A DNA stretch of 64,000 nucleotides from SCTM01 sp965279655. Its GTDB lineage: Bacteria; Pseudomonadota; Alphaproteobacteria; Rhodospirillales; Rhodospirillaceae. Below are positions 16,316 to 26,242 of the stretch, piece by piece; within the stretch, counting starts at the first letter, position 1; the number at the start of each line of letters is the position of its first letter. The position numbers were made by a program, and so were the translations under genes. The DNA lies in NCBI GenBank assembly GCA_965279655.1, contig OZ257255.1, forward strand, positions 2,108,001 through 2,172,000, given 5' to 3'. The notes beneath the pieces were generated by a model that worked only from the letters and a program-made list of their open reading frames with translations, searched no databases and was not told the DNA's origin.

Positions 16316-18619
16316 ATGGCTTCAAATACATTGCGGATCGCTCGTCTCATCGCGGCGGAGATCAATGCACGGCCTGAACAGGCCACAGCGGCCATCGCGC
16401 TGCTCGACGAGGGCGCCACGGTGCCCTTCATCGCCCGCTACCGCAAGGAAGTGACCGGCGCGCTGGACGACACCCAGCTGCGCACCCTGGCCGAACGGCT
16501 GGTGTATCTGCGCGAACTGGAGGAGCGGCGTGACGCGATCCTCAGCTCGATCCGTGAGCAGGGCAAACTCACCGAAGACCTGGAAAAGAAGATCGCCGCT
16601 GCCGAGACCAAGGCGGAACTTGAAGACATCTACCTGCCCTTCAAGCCCAAGCGCCGTACCAAGGGTGAAATCGCCCGCGAGAACGGCCTTGCTCCCCTCG
16701 CGGAAGCGATCCTGGCGGACCGCAGCGCCGTGCCGGCCGACCTTGCCGCCGCTTATGTCGGCGAGAAGGTGGCGGACGTGAAGGCCGCCCTGGATGGCGC
16801 CCGCGACATCCTGACCGAGCAGTTCGCCGAGAATGCCGATCTGGTCGGCAGACTGCGCACCTACATGAAGGATCGTGCGGTCCTGCGCTCCCGCGTGGCA
16901 GAGGGCAAGCAAGCCGCCGGCGCCAAGTTCTCGGACTATTTCGAGCACAGCGAACGCTGGGCGACCGTGGCGGGCCACCGGGCCCTGGCCATGCTGCGCG
17001 GCCGCAAGGAAGACTTTCTGCTGCTCGATCTCGAAATCGATGCGGAAGACACCTCCGCGGTGAAGCCGGTCGAACGCATGATCGCCGCGGAATACGGCAT
17101 AGCAGGACGCGGCCCCGGCGATACGTGGCTGATGGGCGTCGTCACCTGGACTTGGAAGGTGAAGCTCTCGCTGCATCTCACCATCGACCTGATGGGCGCC
17201 TTGCGCGAACGCGCCGAAGCCGAGGCCATCCATGTGTTCGCCCGCAACCTCAAGGACCTGCTGTTGGCAGCACCCGCCGGCTCCCGCGCCACCATGGGGC
17301 TTGATCCCGGCATCCGCACCGGGGTGAAAGTCGCGGTGGTGGACGACACCGGCAAGGTACTGGCGACGACGACCGTCTATCCGTTCCCGCCGAAGAACGA
17401 CGTGCGCGGGACGCAGGTCGAGCTTGCCGCCCTGCTCCGCAAGCACAACGTGGAGCTGATCGCCATCGGCAACGGCACCGGCAGCCGCGAGACCGAGAAA
17501 CTGGTCGCGGACATGCTGGCCGCCCTGCCCGCGCCCAAGCCGACGAAGGTGATCGTCAGCGAAGCGGGCGCATCGGTCTATTCGGCGTCCGAGACGGCGG
17601 CGAAAGAGTTCCCAGGCCTGGACGTGTCCTTGCGCGGCGCGGTCTCCATCGCACGCCGCTTGCAGGACCCGCTCGCCGAGTTGGTGAAGATCGAGCCGAA
17701 GTCCATCGGCGTCGGCCAGTACCAGCACGACGTGGACCAATTCCGCCTGGGCAAATCGCTGGAAGCGGTGGTGGAAGACGCCGTGAACGCCGTGGGCGTC
17801 GATCTCAATACCGCGTCGGCCCCATTGCTGGCGCGCGTCTCAGGCCTCACCGCTTCGCTCGCGGAAGCCATCGTGGGCTACCGCGATGCCAATGGCCCCT
17901 TCCCCAACCGCAAGGAGTTGTTGAAGGTGGGCCGGCTCGGCCAGCGCACCTTCGAACAGTGCGCCGGCTTCCTGCGCATCCCGAACGGGGTGGAGCCCCT
18001 GGATGCGTCCGCGGTTCATCCGGAGGCCTATGACGTGGCGAAGAAGATCGTCGCGGCCTGCGGACGCGACGTGCGCGCGCTGATGAATGACGGCGCCGCC
18101 CTGAAGGCGCTCGATCCGAAGGTGTTTGTGGACGAAAAGTTCGGCTTGCCGACCGTGCGCGACATCATCGCGGAACTGGAGAAGCCGGGCCGCGATCCGC
18201 GCCCCAGCTTCAAGACCGCGACGTTCGCCGACGGCGTGGAAGAGATGAAAGACCTCAAGCCCGGCATGCTGCTTGAAGGCACGGTCACCAATGTCGCGGC
18301 CTTCGGCGCGTTCGTCGACATCGGCGTCCACCAGGACGGACTGGTGCATGTGTCCCAACTCGCGGACAAGTTCGTCAAAGACCCGCACGAGGTGGTGAAG
18401 GCCGGCGACGTCGTGAAGGTGCGCGTGGTGGAAGTCGATCTCGCACGCAAACGCATCGCCCTGTCCATGAAGAAGGATTCCGGGGGGCCGGCCGCACGTC
18501 CCGAACCTGGCATGCGTGACGACAAATCGCGCCGCCCGCAGATGCGCCAGGCTCCGCCGCCGCCGCAGGAGCAAGGCGCTTTCGGCGCGGCGCTTGCCGC
18601 GGCAATGAAGCGCAAATAG
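16316..18619 (+). CDS. tex: Tex transcription accessory protein
   Basis: A 767-residue cytosolic RNA-binding protein, full length for Tex. It has the N-terminal helical region ('VPFIARYRKEVTG' at about 37-49), a YqgF/RNase H-like domain ('MGLDPGIRTGVKVAVVD' at about 327), a helix-hairpin-helix pair (about 490-560) and a C-terminal S1 domain (about 645-720, with 'GTVTNVAAFGAFVDIG'). Beyond the S1 domain is a basic, Pro/Gln-rich tail of about 45 residues. Tex binds RNA and influences transcription and virulence genes in other bacteria. The ATG has an AGGGA ribosome site. It appears monocistronic, between a terminator and the next secreted-protein gene. Confidence 0.95.
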   Translation: MASNTLRIARLIAAEINARPEQATAAIALLDEGATVPFIARYRKEVTGALDDTQLRTLAERLVYLRELEERRDAILSSIREQGKLTEDLEKKIAAAETKAELEDIYLPFKPKRRTKGEIARENGLAPLAEAILADRSAVPADLAAAYVGEKVADVKAALDGARDILTEQFAENADLVGRLRTYMKDRAVLRSRVAEGKQAAGAKFSDYFEHSERWATVAGHRALAMLRGRKEDFLLLDLEIDAEDTSAVKPVERMIAAEYGIAGRGPGDTWLMGVVTWTWKVKLSLHLTIDLMGALRERAEAEAIHVFARNLKDLLLAAPAGSRATMGLDPGIRTGVKVAVVDDTGKVLATTTVYPFPPKNDVRGTQVELAALLRKHNVELIAIGNGTGSRETEKLVADMLAALPAPKPTKVIVSEAGASVYSASETAAKEFPGLDVSLRGAVSIARRLQDPLAELVKIEPKSIGVGQYQHDVDQFRLGKSLEAVVEDAVNAVGVDLNTASAPLLARVSGLTASLAEAIVGYRDANGPFPNRKELLKVGRLGQRTFEQCAGFLRIPNGVEPLDASAVHPEAYDVAKKIVAACGRDVRALMNDGAALKALDPKVFVDEKFGLPTVRDIIAELEKPGRDPRPSFKTATFADGVEEMKDLKPGMLLEGTVTNVAAFGAFVDIGVHQDGLVHVSQLADKFVKDPHEVVKAGDVVKVRVVEVDLARKRIALSMKKDSGGPAARPEPGMRDDKSRRPQMRQAPPPPQEQGAFGAALAAAMKRK

Positions 18620-18673
18620 AGGGACGCTGCGGAATTCTGCTAGACTGCCGCGTTGCGGTATATGGGGGATTCC

Positions 18674-19915
18674 ATGCGCGCATACCTAATCGCGGCCATG
18701 ATCACGATCGTGGTTTCCCTGTCCCTTCCGACGCTCGCGCAGGGCACCAAGGCTTCGGATATCGAGGCGCAGATCCGTCTCGACGTGACGACCTATATGG
18801 CGGCGCAGGAGTATGCGACGGTTTTGGCGAAAATCGCCGCATGGCGTTATTTGGGCGCCACGCTGCCACTCGAATATGTCGCACTTGAGGCAAAGCTGAG
18901 CGTCGAGGCCGGCGATTTACCGCGCGCCAAAAAATGCTTCGACGAGTACTTCGCACGGGCACGGACCGACCACGCGGACTACGCCGAGAGCAAGCGGATC
19001 TACGACGGTATTCAGCCGCGCATCGCTGCCGCGGAGGCCCAGCGCGTCATCACGGCGGCAGAGGCCGAAAAGAACCGCGCCGCTGACGCCAGGAACGAGA
19101 AGAAACGCATGGCGGAAACCAAGGCCGTGCGCGCGCGGATCGAGCGCGACATCGCGAAACGGATGAAATTCATCAAGGACTGCGCGGGATGTCCCGAAGT
19201 CGCGGCGATTCCGCCGGGGCAATTCATCATGGGCAAGACGGACGGCTCCGGCAAAAGCGATGAGTCGCCAGCGCACACCGTCGCCATCGCGAAAGCCTTC
19301 GGCATCGGCAGATACGAAGTCACCTTCGCGGAATGGGACGCCTGCTCCGCCGCGGGCGGATGCCGCATCAAACCAAGCGACGAAGGCTGGGGACGCGGAA
19401 ATCTGCCGGTGATGAACGTCACTTGGCACGATGCACAGGAGTATGTGAAATGGCTGAGCGGCAAGACGGGGCAGCGCTATCGGCTGCCAACGGAAGCGGA
19501 ATGGGAATACGCCGCGCGCGCCGGAACGTCCGCCGATTTCAACTGGGGTGACGGAGCTTCTCATGAATATGCCAACTACGGCACGGATGAGTGTTGCGCC
19601 GGATTGGCGATGGGCACGGACCGTTGGGTCAACACCTCGCCTGTAGGGTCCTTCGGGCCCAACGCGTGGGGCATCTACGACGCCTTGGGCAACGTGCGGG
19701 AATGGGTGGAGGACTGCGCCCACGACGCCGGCTATGCCGGCGCGCCGGCGGATGGCAGCGCCTGGACGACCGGCTGCGACGGCGATCTGCGGGTGTACCG
19801 GGGCGGCTCCTATTCGGTCTTCCCATTTCTCATGCGCCTGCCTAATCGGGGGCGTTACGCGCCCGACGTAACCTTCAAGAACCTCGGGTTCCGGGTGGCG
19901 CGGGATATCCCGTAG
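18674..19915 (+). CDS. Secreted FGE-fold (SUMF1-like) protein without the catalytic cysteines
   Basis: A 413-residue protein with a signal peptide (about 1-23), a helical and coiled-coil-like region rich in Ala, Glu, Lys and Arg (about 25-165), then a formylglycine-generating-enzyme fold. The fold's landmarks are present: 'CAGCPEVAAIPPGQFIMG', 'YEVTFAEWDAC', 'YRLPTEAEWEYAARAG', 'DALGNVREWVEDC' and a final 'LGFRVARD'. The segment after 'YRGGSY' has no cysteine, whereas real sulfatase activators have two Cys there, so sulfatase activation is unlikely and a binding or structural role is inferred. ATG 18674 follows GGGGGA; ATG 18662 in frame is the alternative. A relative lies at 28125-29141. Confidence 0.87.
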   Translation: MRAYLIAAMITIVVSLSLPTLAQGTKASDIEAQIRLDVTTYMAAQEYATVLAKIAAWRYLGATLPLEYVALEAKLSVEAGDLPRAKKCFDEYFARARTDHADYAESKRIYDGIQPRIAAAEAQRVITAAEAEKNRAADARNEKKRMAETKAVRARIERDIAKRMKFIKDCAGCPEVAAIPPGQFIMGKTDGSGKSDESPAHTVAIAKAFGIGRYEVTFAEWDACSAAGGCRIKPSDEGWGRGNLPVMNVTWHDAQEYVKWLSGKTGQRYRLPTEAEWEYAARAGTSADFNWGDGASHEYANYGTDECCAGLAMGTDRWVNTSPVGSFGPNAWGIYDALGNVREWVEDCAHDAGYAGAPADGSAWTTGCDGDLRVYRGGSYSVFPFLMRLPNRGRYAPDVTFKNLGFRVARDIP

Positions 19916-19943
19916 GCACAGCGGCCGTTCCCTGAACGACGAA

Positions 19944-19971
19944 ACGCCCCGGCAGCAAACTGCCGGGGCGC
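19944..19971. terminator. Perfect 11-base-pair hairpin between convergent genes
   Basis: Arms CGCCCCGGCAG and CTGCCGGGGCG with loop CAAA, between the convergent FGE-like and TonB receptor genes. On the minus strand the stem is followed by TTTC. Bidirectional use is likely. Confidence 0.8.
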
Positions 19972-19997
19972 TCCAGATCGCCTCACGTAGGCTTAGG

Positions 19998-22442
19998 CTA
20001 GAACTTCATGCTCGCCTTCAGGCCGATCTCGCGGCGATCCGGCGCCGTCAGGAGCAGGCCTTGTGCGGTCGTGAAGAAGGCGTTCACGAAGATCAGGGTG
20101 CCCGGCTCGGCCAGCGACGTGGCGCGCGTGCCGCTGATCCAGTTCTTGTTGTCGAACAGGTTCTTGGCGAACAACTCGACCGTGAGGTTCTCCTTCTCGA
20201 TGCCGAGCCGCGCATTCACGCGCACGGATGGCTTGATGTAGGCGATGTTCGCGACCGTATCCCATTGTTTGCCGGTGTAGTTCGCATCGCCGCGCACGAA
20301 CCAATCCCAATCAGCGTTCAACTGATCGCGGTAGGTGGACGAGAGTGAGCCGGTAATTTCGGGATTCTGCGACGGCGCGTTGCCGACGAAGTTCGTCACA
20401 CCACCGGCCAACTGGCCAAGGATCGCCCCGCCGTTGTAGCGCGTCAGTCGGTTGTGCTTGTAATCGAACACGAAGTTGACGCTCCACTTGTCCGTCAGCA
20501 GCGCCTGGGACTCGAACTCAATGCCCTTGAGGTTGATGCTGTTGGACCGCGTCACGACGATCGCGAACGGCGACGTGGTGACATTGACTGTGGCGCCGAA
20601 GTTGATGTTGTCCCACTTCATGTAGTACAGCGCCAAGCTGTACTGCAGGCGGTCATTGAACAGGCGCTGCTTGGCTCCGAGTTCGTATGACGTGACCTTC
20701 GGCAGCGGGTTCACCGGACCGGCGTCCGGATAGACCGCGAGCACTTCGGCCTTCTGCGACGCCGTGGCGGTGATGAAGCCCGAGTTGGCGCTGGCGGGCA
20801 TCACGCCCTTCGCCCAGCTGGCGTAAAGGTTGGTTTTCTCGTCAGGCTTATATTTCAGAATGAAGCGCGGCAGCCAACTCTTCGCCTTCGAGATCGTCGT
20901 CGGCGTGCCGTAGGCGATCGACGTATCCGACTGATAGCGCACTTCGGCAGACGCCGTCAGATTCCGCAGGACATCGAACTCAACGGCTGCGAACCCGGCG
21001 GGGACGCTGCCGCGATCCTTGAAGACCGCCGAGATATTCCCGGTAGTCGGCAAGGGCGCACCAAGGACGGAGTTGATGTTGTAACCGAACTGCTGAGACT
21101 TCTGGTAGTTCCAGAAGTACGAAGCGCCGGCCAGCCAGCGCAGGCGCTGGTCTTGCGGCGACGTGAGGCGCAGTTCGTAGAACGTGCCTTCAGCGATGAT
21201 CGGGTTCACCGCGAAGCCGTTCTCGGCGTCGGTGTGGTCGCCGTCGTGGACGACGATAGCGCTGTTCTTCTCATAGCCCAAGTTCAATGCCAGCGTGGTG
21301 CCATCGCTGAACTTGTACTCGGACTGGCCGGAGAGACGCAGTGTGTTGCGGACGTTGCCCATGTGATCGATCCGCGGCGCCTGCGCCCAGATCGGCTGGT
21401 TCAACGCATTGTTGACGACGATGTCGCGGAAGAAGTTCGGCATATTGATGCGCGTGAGCACACCCGGGAACAGCGAGGTGTTGTTGCTGAGAATGCGTTC
21501 GCCACCGAGCTGGTCATAAGTCGGAATCGCGCCGCAGAAGTAGTTGCGCGTCAGCGAGAAGGAGACGCGATTGCCGGCGGCATCGCTGCCCTGAAAGGTC
21601 CGGCCGGGGCACAGGTTTCCGAACTGGTTGCCGCGCAGGAAGGCGGTGTTGGACTGGCCGTCGTCGTCGTGCTGGTAGTGCACCCGCGCCTTGACCCAGA
21701 GATTATCATTCGGGGTGGCATAGAGCGTGCCGACGATGGACTTGCTCGACTCATCGCCCATCGTTCCGCCGTCGGTCGTGGTGTATTGGGCGCCCTTCTT
21801 GTGCAGGGACGCAACCACGCGCGCCGCCAGTTTCCCTTCCGAGATCGGTCCTTCGGCGCTGGCGTTCACATCGTAGGACTGCCGTGTCGTGCCCGAGGCT
21901 TCGAACAGACCCTTGAAGCCGTCCATCGACGGCGTCTTGGTGATGAAATTGACCGCGCCCGAGAACGTATTGCGGCCGAAGTACGTGCTCTGCGGGCCTT
22001 TCAACACTTCGATCCGCTCGATATCGGTCGTGTTGATGGAGCCCATCCCGCTGGAGACGAACACGCCGTCAACGAAGATCGAGCCGGTGTTGTCGAGCGC
22101 GCGCGTGCCCTGACCATTGACCGCACCGCGGAAGGCAACGCCGGCGCCGGAACGGCCGAGGCTGGACGTCAGGCCCATGTTGGTCTGGTAGGTCAGGCCA
22201 GCGGACATCGCCGTGACATCGTTGATGTCGTAGATGCCGGCGCTTTTGATTTGGTCGGCGGTAAAGACGTTCACGGACAGGGGGACGTCGATCAGGGTTT
22301 CGACCTTTTTGCGGGCCGTCACCACGACTTCCTCGATTGCCAGCGATTGCGCGGTTGCCTGCGTCGCGACGCATGCCCCCAGGATGCCGATCGCGACGGC
22401 GGTCGTCTGAACCCTAAAATGTCTTGGTGCGCGCTTGCTCAT
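19998..22442 (-). CDS. TonB-dependent receptor, large catabolic type
   Basis: An 814-residue outer-membrane receptor: signal peptide (about 1-32), TonB-box-like 'IEEVVVTARK', plug domain with 'GVAFRGAVNGQG' and 'IERIEVLKGPQSTYFGR', then a 22-strand-type barrel ending in Phe. The ATG at 22442 is chosen for its GGGGGAACC ribosome site and signal peptide; the frame extends to 22520 without support. It closely parallels the receptor at 35066-37453, including 'GPQS.YFGR.TF.GAVNF' and 'SPQDQR..WL'. A LysR gene lies upstream on the same strand with a 236-base gap. Ligand unknown; by analogy with sphingomonad-type receptors, a small organic compound or complex. Confidence 0.9.
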   Translation of the reverse strand: MSKRAPRHFRVQTTAVAIGILGACVATQATAQSLAIEEVVVTARKKVETLIDVPLSVNVFTADQIKSAGIYDINDVTAMSAGLTYQTNMGLTSSLGRSGAGVAFRGAVNGQGTRALDNTGSIFVDGVFVSSGMGSINTTDIERIEVLKGPQSTYFGRNTFSGAVNFITKTPSMDGFKGLFEASGTTRQSYDVNASAEGPISEGKLAARVVASLHKKGAQYTTTDGGTMGDESSKSIVGTLYATPNDNLWVKARVHYQHDDDGQSNTAFLRGNQFGNLCPGRTFQGSDAAGNRVSFSLTRNYFCGAIPTYDQLGGERILSNNTSLFPGVLTRINMPNFFRDIVVNNALNQPIWAQAPRIDHMGNVRNTLRLSGQSEYKFSDGTTLALNLGYEKNSAIVVHDGDHTDAENGFAVNPIIAEGTFYELRLTSPQDQRLRWLAGASYFWNYQKSQQFGYNINSVLGAPLPTTGNISAVFKDRGSVPAGFAAVEFDVLRNLTASAEVRYQSDTSIAYGTPTTISKAKSWLPRFILKYKPDEKTNLYASWAKGVMPASANSGFITATASQKAEVLAVYPDAGPVNPLPKVTSYELGAKQRLFNDRLQYSLALYYMKWDNINFGATVNVTTSPFAIVVTRSNSINLKGIEFESQALLTDKWSVNFVFDYKHNRLTRYNGGAILGQLAGGVTNFVGNAPSQNPEITGSLSSTYRDQLNADWDWFVRGDANYTGKQWDTVANIAYIKPSVRVNARLGIEKENLTVELFAKNLFDNKNWISGTRATSLAEPGTLIFVNAFFTTAQGLLLTAPDRREIGLKASMKF

Positions 22443-22632
22443 GGTTCCCCCAAAAAAAGCAGTTTGTACGCCCAGTGAATCTGCATGCCGCGATTCAACA
22501 CGCGACAGCTTCCATCCCATGACCCCACTCCGTCATAGGCGGCCTACAACGATGGCGACAGGAGGTTCGATAAAGCAATTGACAGAATGGCAAATCAGCT
22601 TGCGGTTCGGACATCATGCGGCCGGGCGCAGC

Positions 22633-22662
22633 GCCGCGAAGTCCGCCCTCTGACTTCGCGGC
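22633..22662. terminator. Perfect 11-base-pair hairpin after the LysR gene
   Basis: Arms GCCGCGAAGTC and GACTTCGCGGC with an 8-base loop, just past the LysR stop codon. There is no T-tract, so it may end the LysR transcript weakly or act as a structured element ahead of the TonB receptor gene. Confidence 0.5.
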
Positions 22663-22678
22663 ACCACACACGACGCGA

Positions 22679-23590
22679 CTAAGAAGATCGCATTCCGCTG
22701 CCGGCCCGGCGCAGGGCGGACCGAAGGTCTCGCAAGAAGGCGTTCAACAAGTTCGATTTGACGCCCTTCTTACGCAAGAGAACACCGATGGGCGGCGGTG
22801 GCGGAGCCGCGCAGCGCAACTCAGCCAGGCGGCCGGCCTGCAAATCCTCCAGGACCGCATGGCGCGGTGAGATCGTGACAAACTCCCCCCTCAACAACAA
22901 CTGACGGGTCAGCGTTGGCGCAGCAACGATCACGGGGTGCTGCTTGATCTGATTCGCATCCGCGTAATTCTGGTAGTAACGCCGTATTCTATGGGGGCGA
23001 TTGGAGATCAGCATGCGTGCCCGACGCAGTTCCGCCTCGCTCACGAGCTTCTTAAGGGCAAGCCGGTGCGTTGCGGCGGCGACGTAGATGAGATCGCAGT
23101 CTATCACGGGCTCAAAGCTCAGATCGGCCTCGGCAAGCGGTTCGGTCAAAGTCGTCATGACCACGTCGAGGTCGGCGGTCGTCAGCAATTTGACGAGATC
23201 TTCGTACGAGCCGTCGACGATCTCCACGCCCGCCTTGGGATGATTCTGGACGAACGCCGTCACCGCATCGGGGATGGCGAAGTCGGCCAAGTAGCGCACA
23301 ACTCCCACCCGCACGACGCCAGACTTCTTCTTGCGCGTGGCGTCGATCGCAATTACCGCGCGATCATGGTCATTCAGGATCGCGCGCGCGTATGCAATGA
23401 GGGTGGTGCCCAAATCGGAGAGCCGCAGACCATCCGCGGCCCGTTCAAAAAGCTTGCCGCCAACGGTCTCCTCCAGTCGCTTGATGCTGCGGCTGATCCC
23501 CGATGTCGACTGGTTGAGGGCCTCGGCGGCTTTGCTGAGGTTCCTGTGCTCAGCCGAAACAACAAAATGCCGTAGCTGGGTAAATTCCAT
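22679..23590 (-). CDS. LysR-type transcriptional regulator
   Basis: A 303-residue DNA-binding regulator. The N-terminal winged helix-turn-helix (about 1-60, with 'LSKAAEALNQSTSGISRSIKRLEE') is followed by a LysR effector domain (about 92-290). It is the nearest regulator to the TonB receptor gene downstream on the same strand and probably controls it, by position. The ATG has only a weak ribosome site. On the other side, 280 bases away, an FkbM-like gene is divergent; control of that is less likely. The effector is unknown. Confidence 0.9.
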   Translation of the reverse strand: MEFTQLRHFVVSAEHRNLSKAAEALNQSTSGISRSIKRLEETVGGKLFERAADGLRLSDLGTTLIAYARAILNDHDRAVIAIDATRKKKSGVVRVGVVRYLADFAIPDAVTAFVQNHPKAGVEIVDGSYEDLVKLLTTADLDVVMTTLTEPLAEADLSFEPVIDCDLIYVAAATHRLALKKLVSEAELRRARMLISNRPHRIRRYYQNYADANQIKQHPVIVAAPTLTRQLLLRGEFVTISPRHAVLEDLQAGRLAELRCAAPPPPPIGVLLRKKGVKSNLLNAFLRDLRSALRRAGSGMRSS

Positions 23591-23750
23591 CGGAGAAACA
23601 CCGCTTCCAACATCTGCGCGCGAGTAGGCTGGAATACCGCGCCGGGGATTGTCGCGTCTTCAGGCGCCTCAGACGTTATGTGGGGGACCAGCAGCCAACA
23701 ACGACGCACTTCAAAACGTCCACAGTTCGGGGAAAAGGGTGCAGGGCTTC

Positions 23751-23765
23751 AAGCGACTTTCGCTT
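23751..23765. repeat. Short inverted repeat upstream of the FkbM-like gene
   Basis: AAGCGA and TCGCTT separated by CTT, in the gap between the LysR gene and the FkbM-like gene. It could be a regulator site. No promoter hexamers could be assigned. Confidence 0.25.
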
Positions 23766-23873
23766 AAGACTCAGAGGCTTGGCAGAATTCGGGGCAGACT
23801 TTCCGATGAATTTTGAGCCGTGCGTGCTACTCTCGCCGCGTGAGGCGAATTGAACAGGCGGGGACCTAAGGCC

Positions 23874-24869
23874 GTGATCACAGATGATTTGATTCTGGCC
23901 CAGCTCGGGAAGGTCGAGAATTCCGCCGCGAATGGCGTTCAAAACACGGTTGCGATCTATCGCTTGCTACACGCGCATGCGGAGACCTCGCTGCTGCTCG
24001 CGGGCCGGCAGGCCTGCTGGGCCCTGCCCCGCGGAAAGCGCATGTCCAGCCTCAGCGATGCCGAGTTCAAGGTTTTCTCCCAGTTCGGTGAAGACGGAAT
24101 CATCGAATGGCTGATTTCCCACGTGGACGTGCCGAGCCGGCGCTTTGTCGAATTCGGCGTGCAATCGTTTCAGGAAGCGAATTGCCGATTTCTGATGCGC
24201 AATCGCAATTGGCGCGGACTGATCATGGACGGCAGCGAAGCCAACATCGCCGCCGCACAGCAGGACCCTTCGTATTGGCAGCACGAATTGACCGCCATTC
24301 CCGCTTTCATCACGGCGGAGAACATCAATTCATTGCTTGTCGACGCTGGCTTCACGGACCCGCTGGGCATTCTGTCCATCGACGTGGACGGCAACGACTA
24401 TTGGATTTGGGACGCCATCGACGTGGTTTCCCCAGGGATCGTGGTGTGCGAGTACAACGGAATCCTGGGCGACACGCAGCCGATCTCGATCCCCTATAAA
24501 CCCAAATTCACGCGCTTCGACGGACATTTCAGCGGCTATTACTTTGGATGCTCGATCACCGCTCTCATCCATCTCGCGACGAAGCGGGGCTACACGTTCG
24601 TCGGCACCGCCTCGAACGCCATCAATGCTTTCTTCGTGCGCAACGATCTGGCGCAGCCCGTGCTCGATCTCCTCGATCAGATTCGTGCATTCCCGCCACA
24701 CCACCGCGATAGCCGGGACGAGGCAGGCCGCCTGAGTTACGTCGGGGGGTTAGAGCGGCTTGAACTGATCCGCCATTTACCGGTGATCAATGTCGTGACC
24801 GGACAGTCCTTGCTGATCGGCGATATCGCCGCGCCGTATTCGGAAGCTTGGCTTGACGAGATTGCGTGA
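23874..24869 (+). CDS. FkbM-like methyltransferase family protein
   Basis: About 331 residues. The middle resembles FkbM-type SAM-dependent methyltransferases: 'SQFGEDGIIEWL', then 'FVEFGVQSFQEANCRFL' in the place of the SAM-binding motif, and 'ILSIDVDGNDYWIWDAI', a stretch typical of this group. Such proteins often modify sugars or lipids of polysaccharides. The start is unsure: GTG 23874 has GGGGA ten bases before it, while TTG 23850 has a GAGG site. It converges with the GT9-like gene, whose stop is eight bases away, and both may serve surface glycan synthesis. The exact methyl acceptor is unknown. Confidence 0.72.
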   Translation: MITDDLILAQLGKVENSAANGVQNTVAIYRLLHAHAETSLLLAGRQACWALPRGKRMSSLSDAEFKVFSQFGEDGIIEWLISHVDVPSRRFVEFGVQSFQEANCRFLMRNRNWRGLIMDGSEANIAAAQQDPSYWQHELTAIPAFITAENINSLLVDAGFTDPLGILSIDVDGNDYWIWDAIDVVSPGIVVCEYNGILGDTQPISIPYKPKFTRFDGHFSGYYFGCSITALIHLATKRGYTFVGTASNAINAFFVRNDLAQPVLDLLDQIRAFPPHHRDSRDEAGRLSYVGGLERLELIRHLPVINVVTGQSLLIGDIAAPYSEAWLDEIA

Positions 24870-24877
24870 ACGGCCGG

Positions 24878-26107
24878 TCAGGCAACGTCCCCTCGGAACA
24901 GCAATTTTCCGGCGCCCGGCGTTTGGCGGAGAAAAGGCGCGGGATACAACGCTTCCCTCGCCACGCGCTCCATGAACGCGTCCATGAACTGGCGGTTACC
25001 GGAGAATTGCATCGCGCGATCCAAGTGGAGGTTCGGAAGGACCTTGGCCGCGGCGAATTCCAGCAGTTCCATCGTCCAGCCATAGCGTGCGGCGGTCACC
25101 GCGATGGACCGCGCCGCGTCGACAAACAATTTGCGTCGCAGCAAAAGATTCTCGACGAAGAAGAAGTACCACGCGGGATGAAGCGGAATGCCGGTCGGCA
25201 TTGCCTCGCGGGCATGGGCCAAGCCTTGACGCAGCATCGCCACGGCGCCGCGCGCCAGCAGCGCGGGATCCTCGCAGGTTGTTTCCACGATCTCCCGTTC
25301 CGTGAGACCAAAGTACTCAAAGTCGTGCGCGAAGGATGCGTAGACCGACGTCTTGGCCAACAGCATCAACATCATCGGGATTGGCCTCGACGCGGTTGAC
25401 GAAACCACGACTGTGCCCCCGCTGCCGGAGCCCAGAAAGAGATTGCAGTGGTGGGTTAGACGCGCACACTCGCGCAGCGACAGGTGCCCCACATACTTCG
25501 AGCGAGGATCCTTCAGTTCCATCGGGAGGTTCGTCAGGAAGACGACCGTCGTGTCAGGCAAGATCTCATAAATGTGCCGCGCGATCTCCTGCGCCAAGTC
25601 CGGCGTCACGAAGGATTGGCCGCTCATGGACGAACATTCGAATAGAATGCGATTCTCGAATTTCGCGATTTCTTCCGTCTTTACGAATTCATCGACGCGG
25701 TCGATCTCCTCGCTGGTGAGCCTGATTACGTTCTCGAATGGAACCGTGATCGGCCGCCCATAACTTCGCAGAATGCTCGGCCGAATGGTGCCGTCCCAAT
25801 TTTGAAAATTGGAGGGATTGATCTGCGAGAACAGCATGAAATCGAACTCCGCCCGGCGATAGCGACGATTTGCCTCTCCTTCGAAGTCGTGCCAGGCCAG
25901 CAGGCGCTCGCTTTCGCCCGCGATGGGAACCTCCCAGATCTCGTCAATGTCTGGATTATTGCGGAGAACGCTGACGCAGCGGCTGGAGATCGCCCACGTG
26001 ATGTGCGCGTCGGGATGATCGTGGCGAAGCTGGCGGGCCAAGATCGTCGCGTACAGGCAGTCCCCGTTCGAATCGAGTTGCCCGAGAAGGATACTATCCA
26101 CCGCCAC
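24878..26107 (-). CDS. Glycosyltransferase family 9-like protein (heptosyltransferase fold)
   Basis: About 409 residues. The N-terminus 'ILLGQLDSNGDCLYATILARQLR' and 'PDAHITWAISSRCVSVLRNNPDIDEIW' match the acceptor-side Rossmann domain of GT9 heptosyltransferases, and the C-terminal half contains 'RECARLTHHCNLFLGSGSGGT', the usual donor-site region. It would transfer a sugar from a nucleotide donor during surface polysaccharide synthesis. The start is GTG: 26107 as given, or 26101, which has GAGGG at better spacing. It is convergent with the FkbM-like gene, and a partnership in glycan modification is an inference. Confidence 0.75.
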   Translation of the reverse strand: MAVDSILLGQLDSNGDCLYATILARQLRHDHPDAHITWAISSRCVSVLRNNPDIDEIWEVPIAGESERLLAWHDFEGEANRRYRRAEFDFMLFSQINPSNFQNWDGTIRPSILRSYGRPITVPFENVIRLTSEEIDRVDEFVKTEEIAKFENRILFECSSMSGQSFVTPDLAQEIARHIYEILPDTTVVFLTNLPMELKDPRSKYVGHLSLRECARLTHHCNLFLGSGSGGTVVVSSTASRPIPMMLMLLAKTSVYASFAHDFEYFGLTEREIVETTCEDPALLARGAVAMLRQGLAHAREAMPTGIPLHPAWYFFFVENLLLRRKLFVDAARSIAVTAARYGWTMELLEFAAAKVLPNLHLDRAMQFSGNRQFMDAFMERVAREALYPAPFLRQTPGAGKLLFRGDVA

Positions 26108-26242
26108 ACACCCTCATCCGCGGCGCTGACTTCAAACAGCGCACTCGCCCACAGTGGATAAGGTATACCAGTGACGAATGAGGAGGCTAGCCTCCGGCGG
26201 GGCGACTGCCCCCTCTCCCCCCTCTGAGGCGGGACCGCACTG

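Noticed and set aside
16322..17740. 472-codon open frame antisense to tex
   Set aside because: Shadow of tex; composition and lack of any motif argue against coding.
21153..22478. Long antisense open frame (441 codons) across the TonB receptor gene
   Set aside because: It is the mirror of a well-supported receptor gene, encodes Arg/His-rich low-similarity protein and has no ribosome site; typical of GC-rich DNA.
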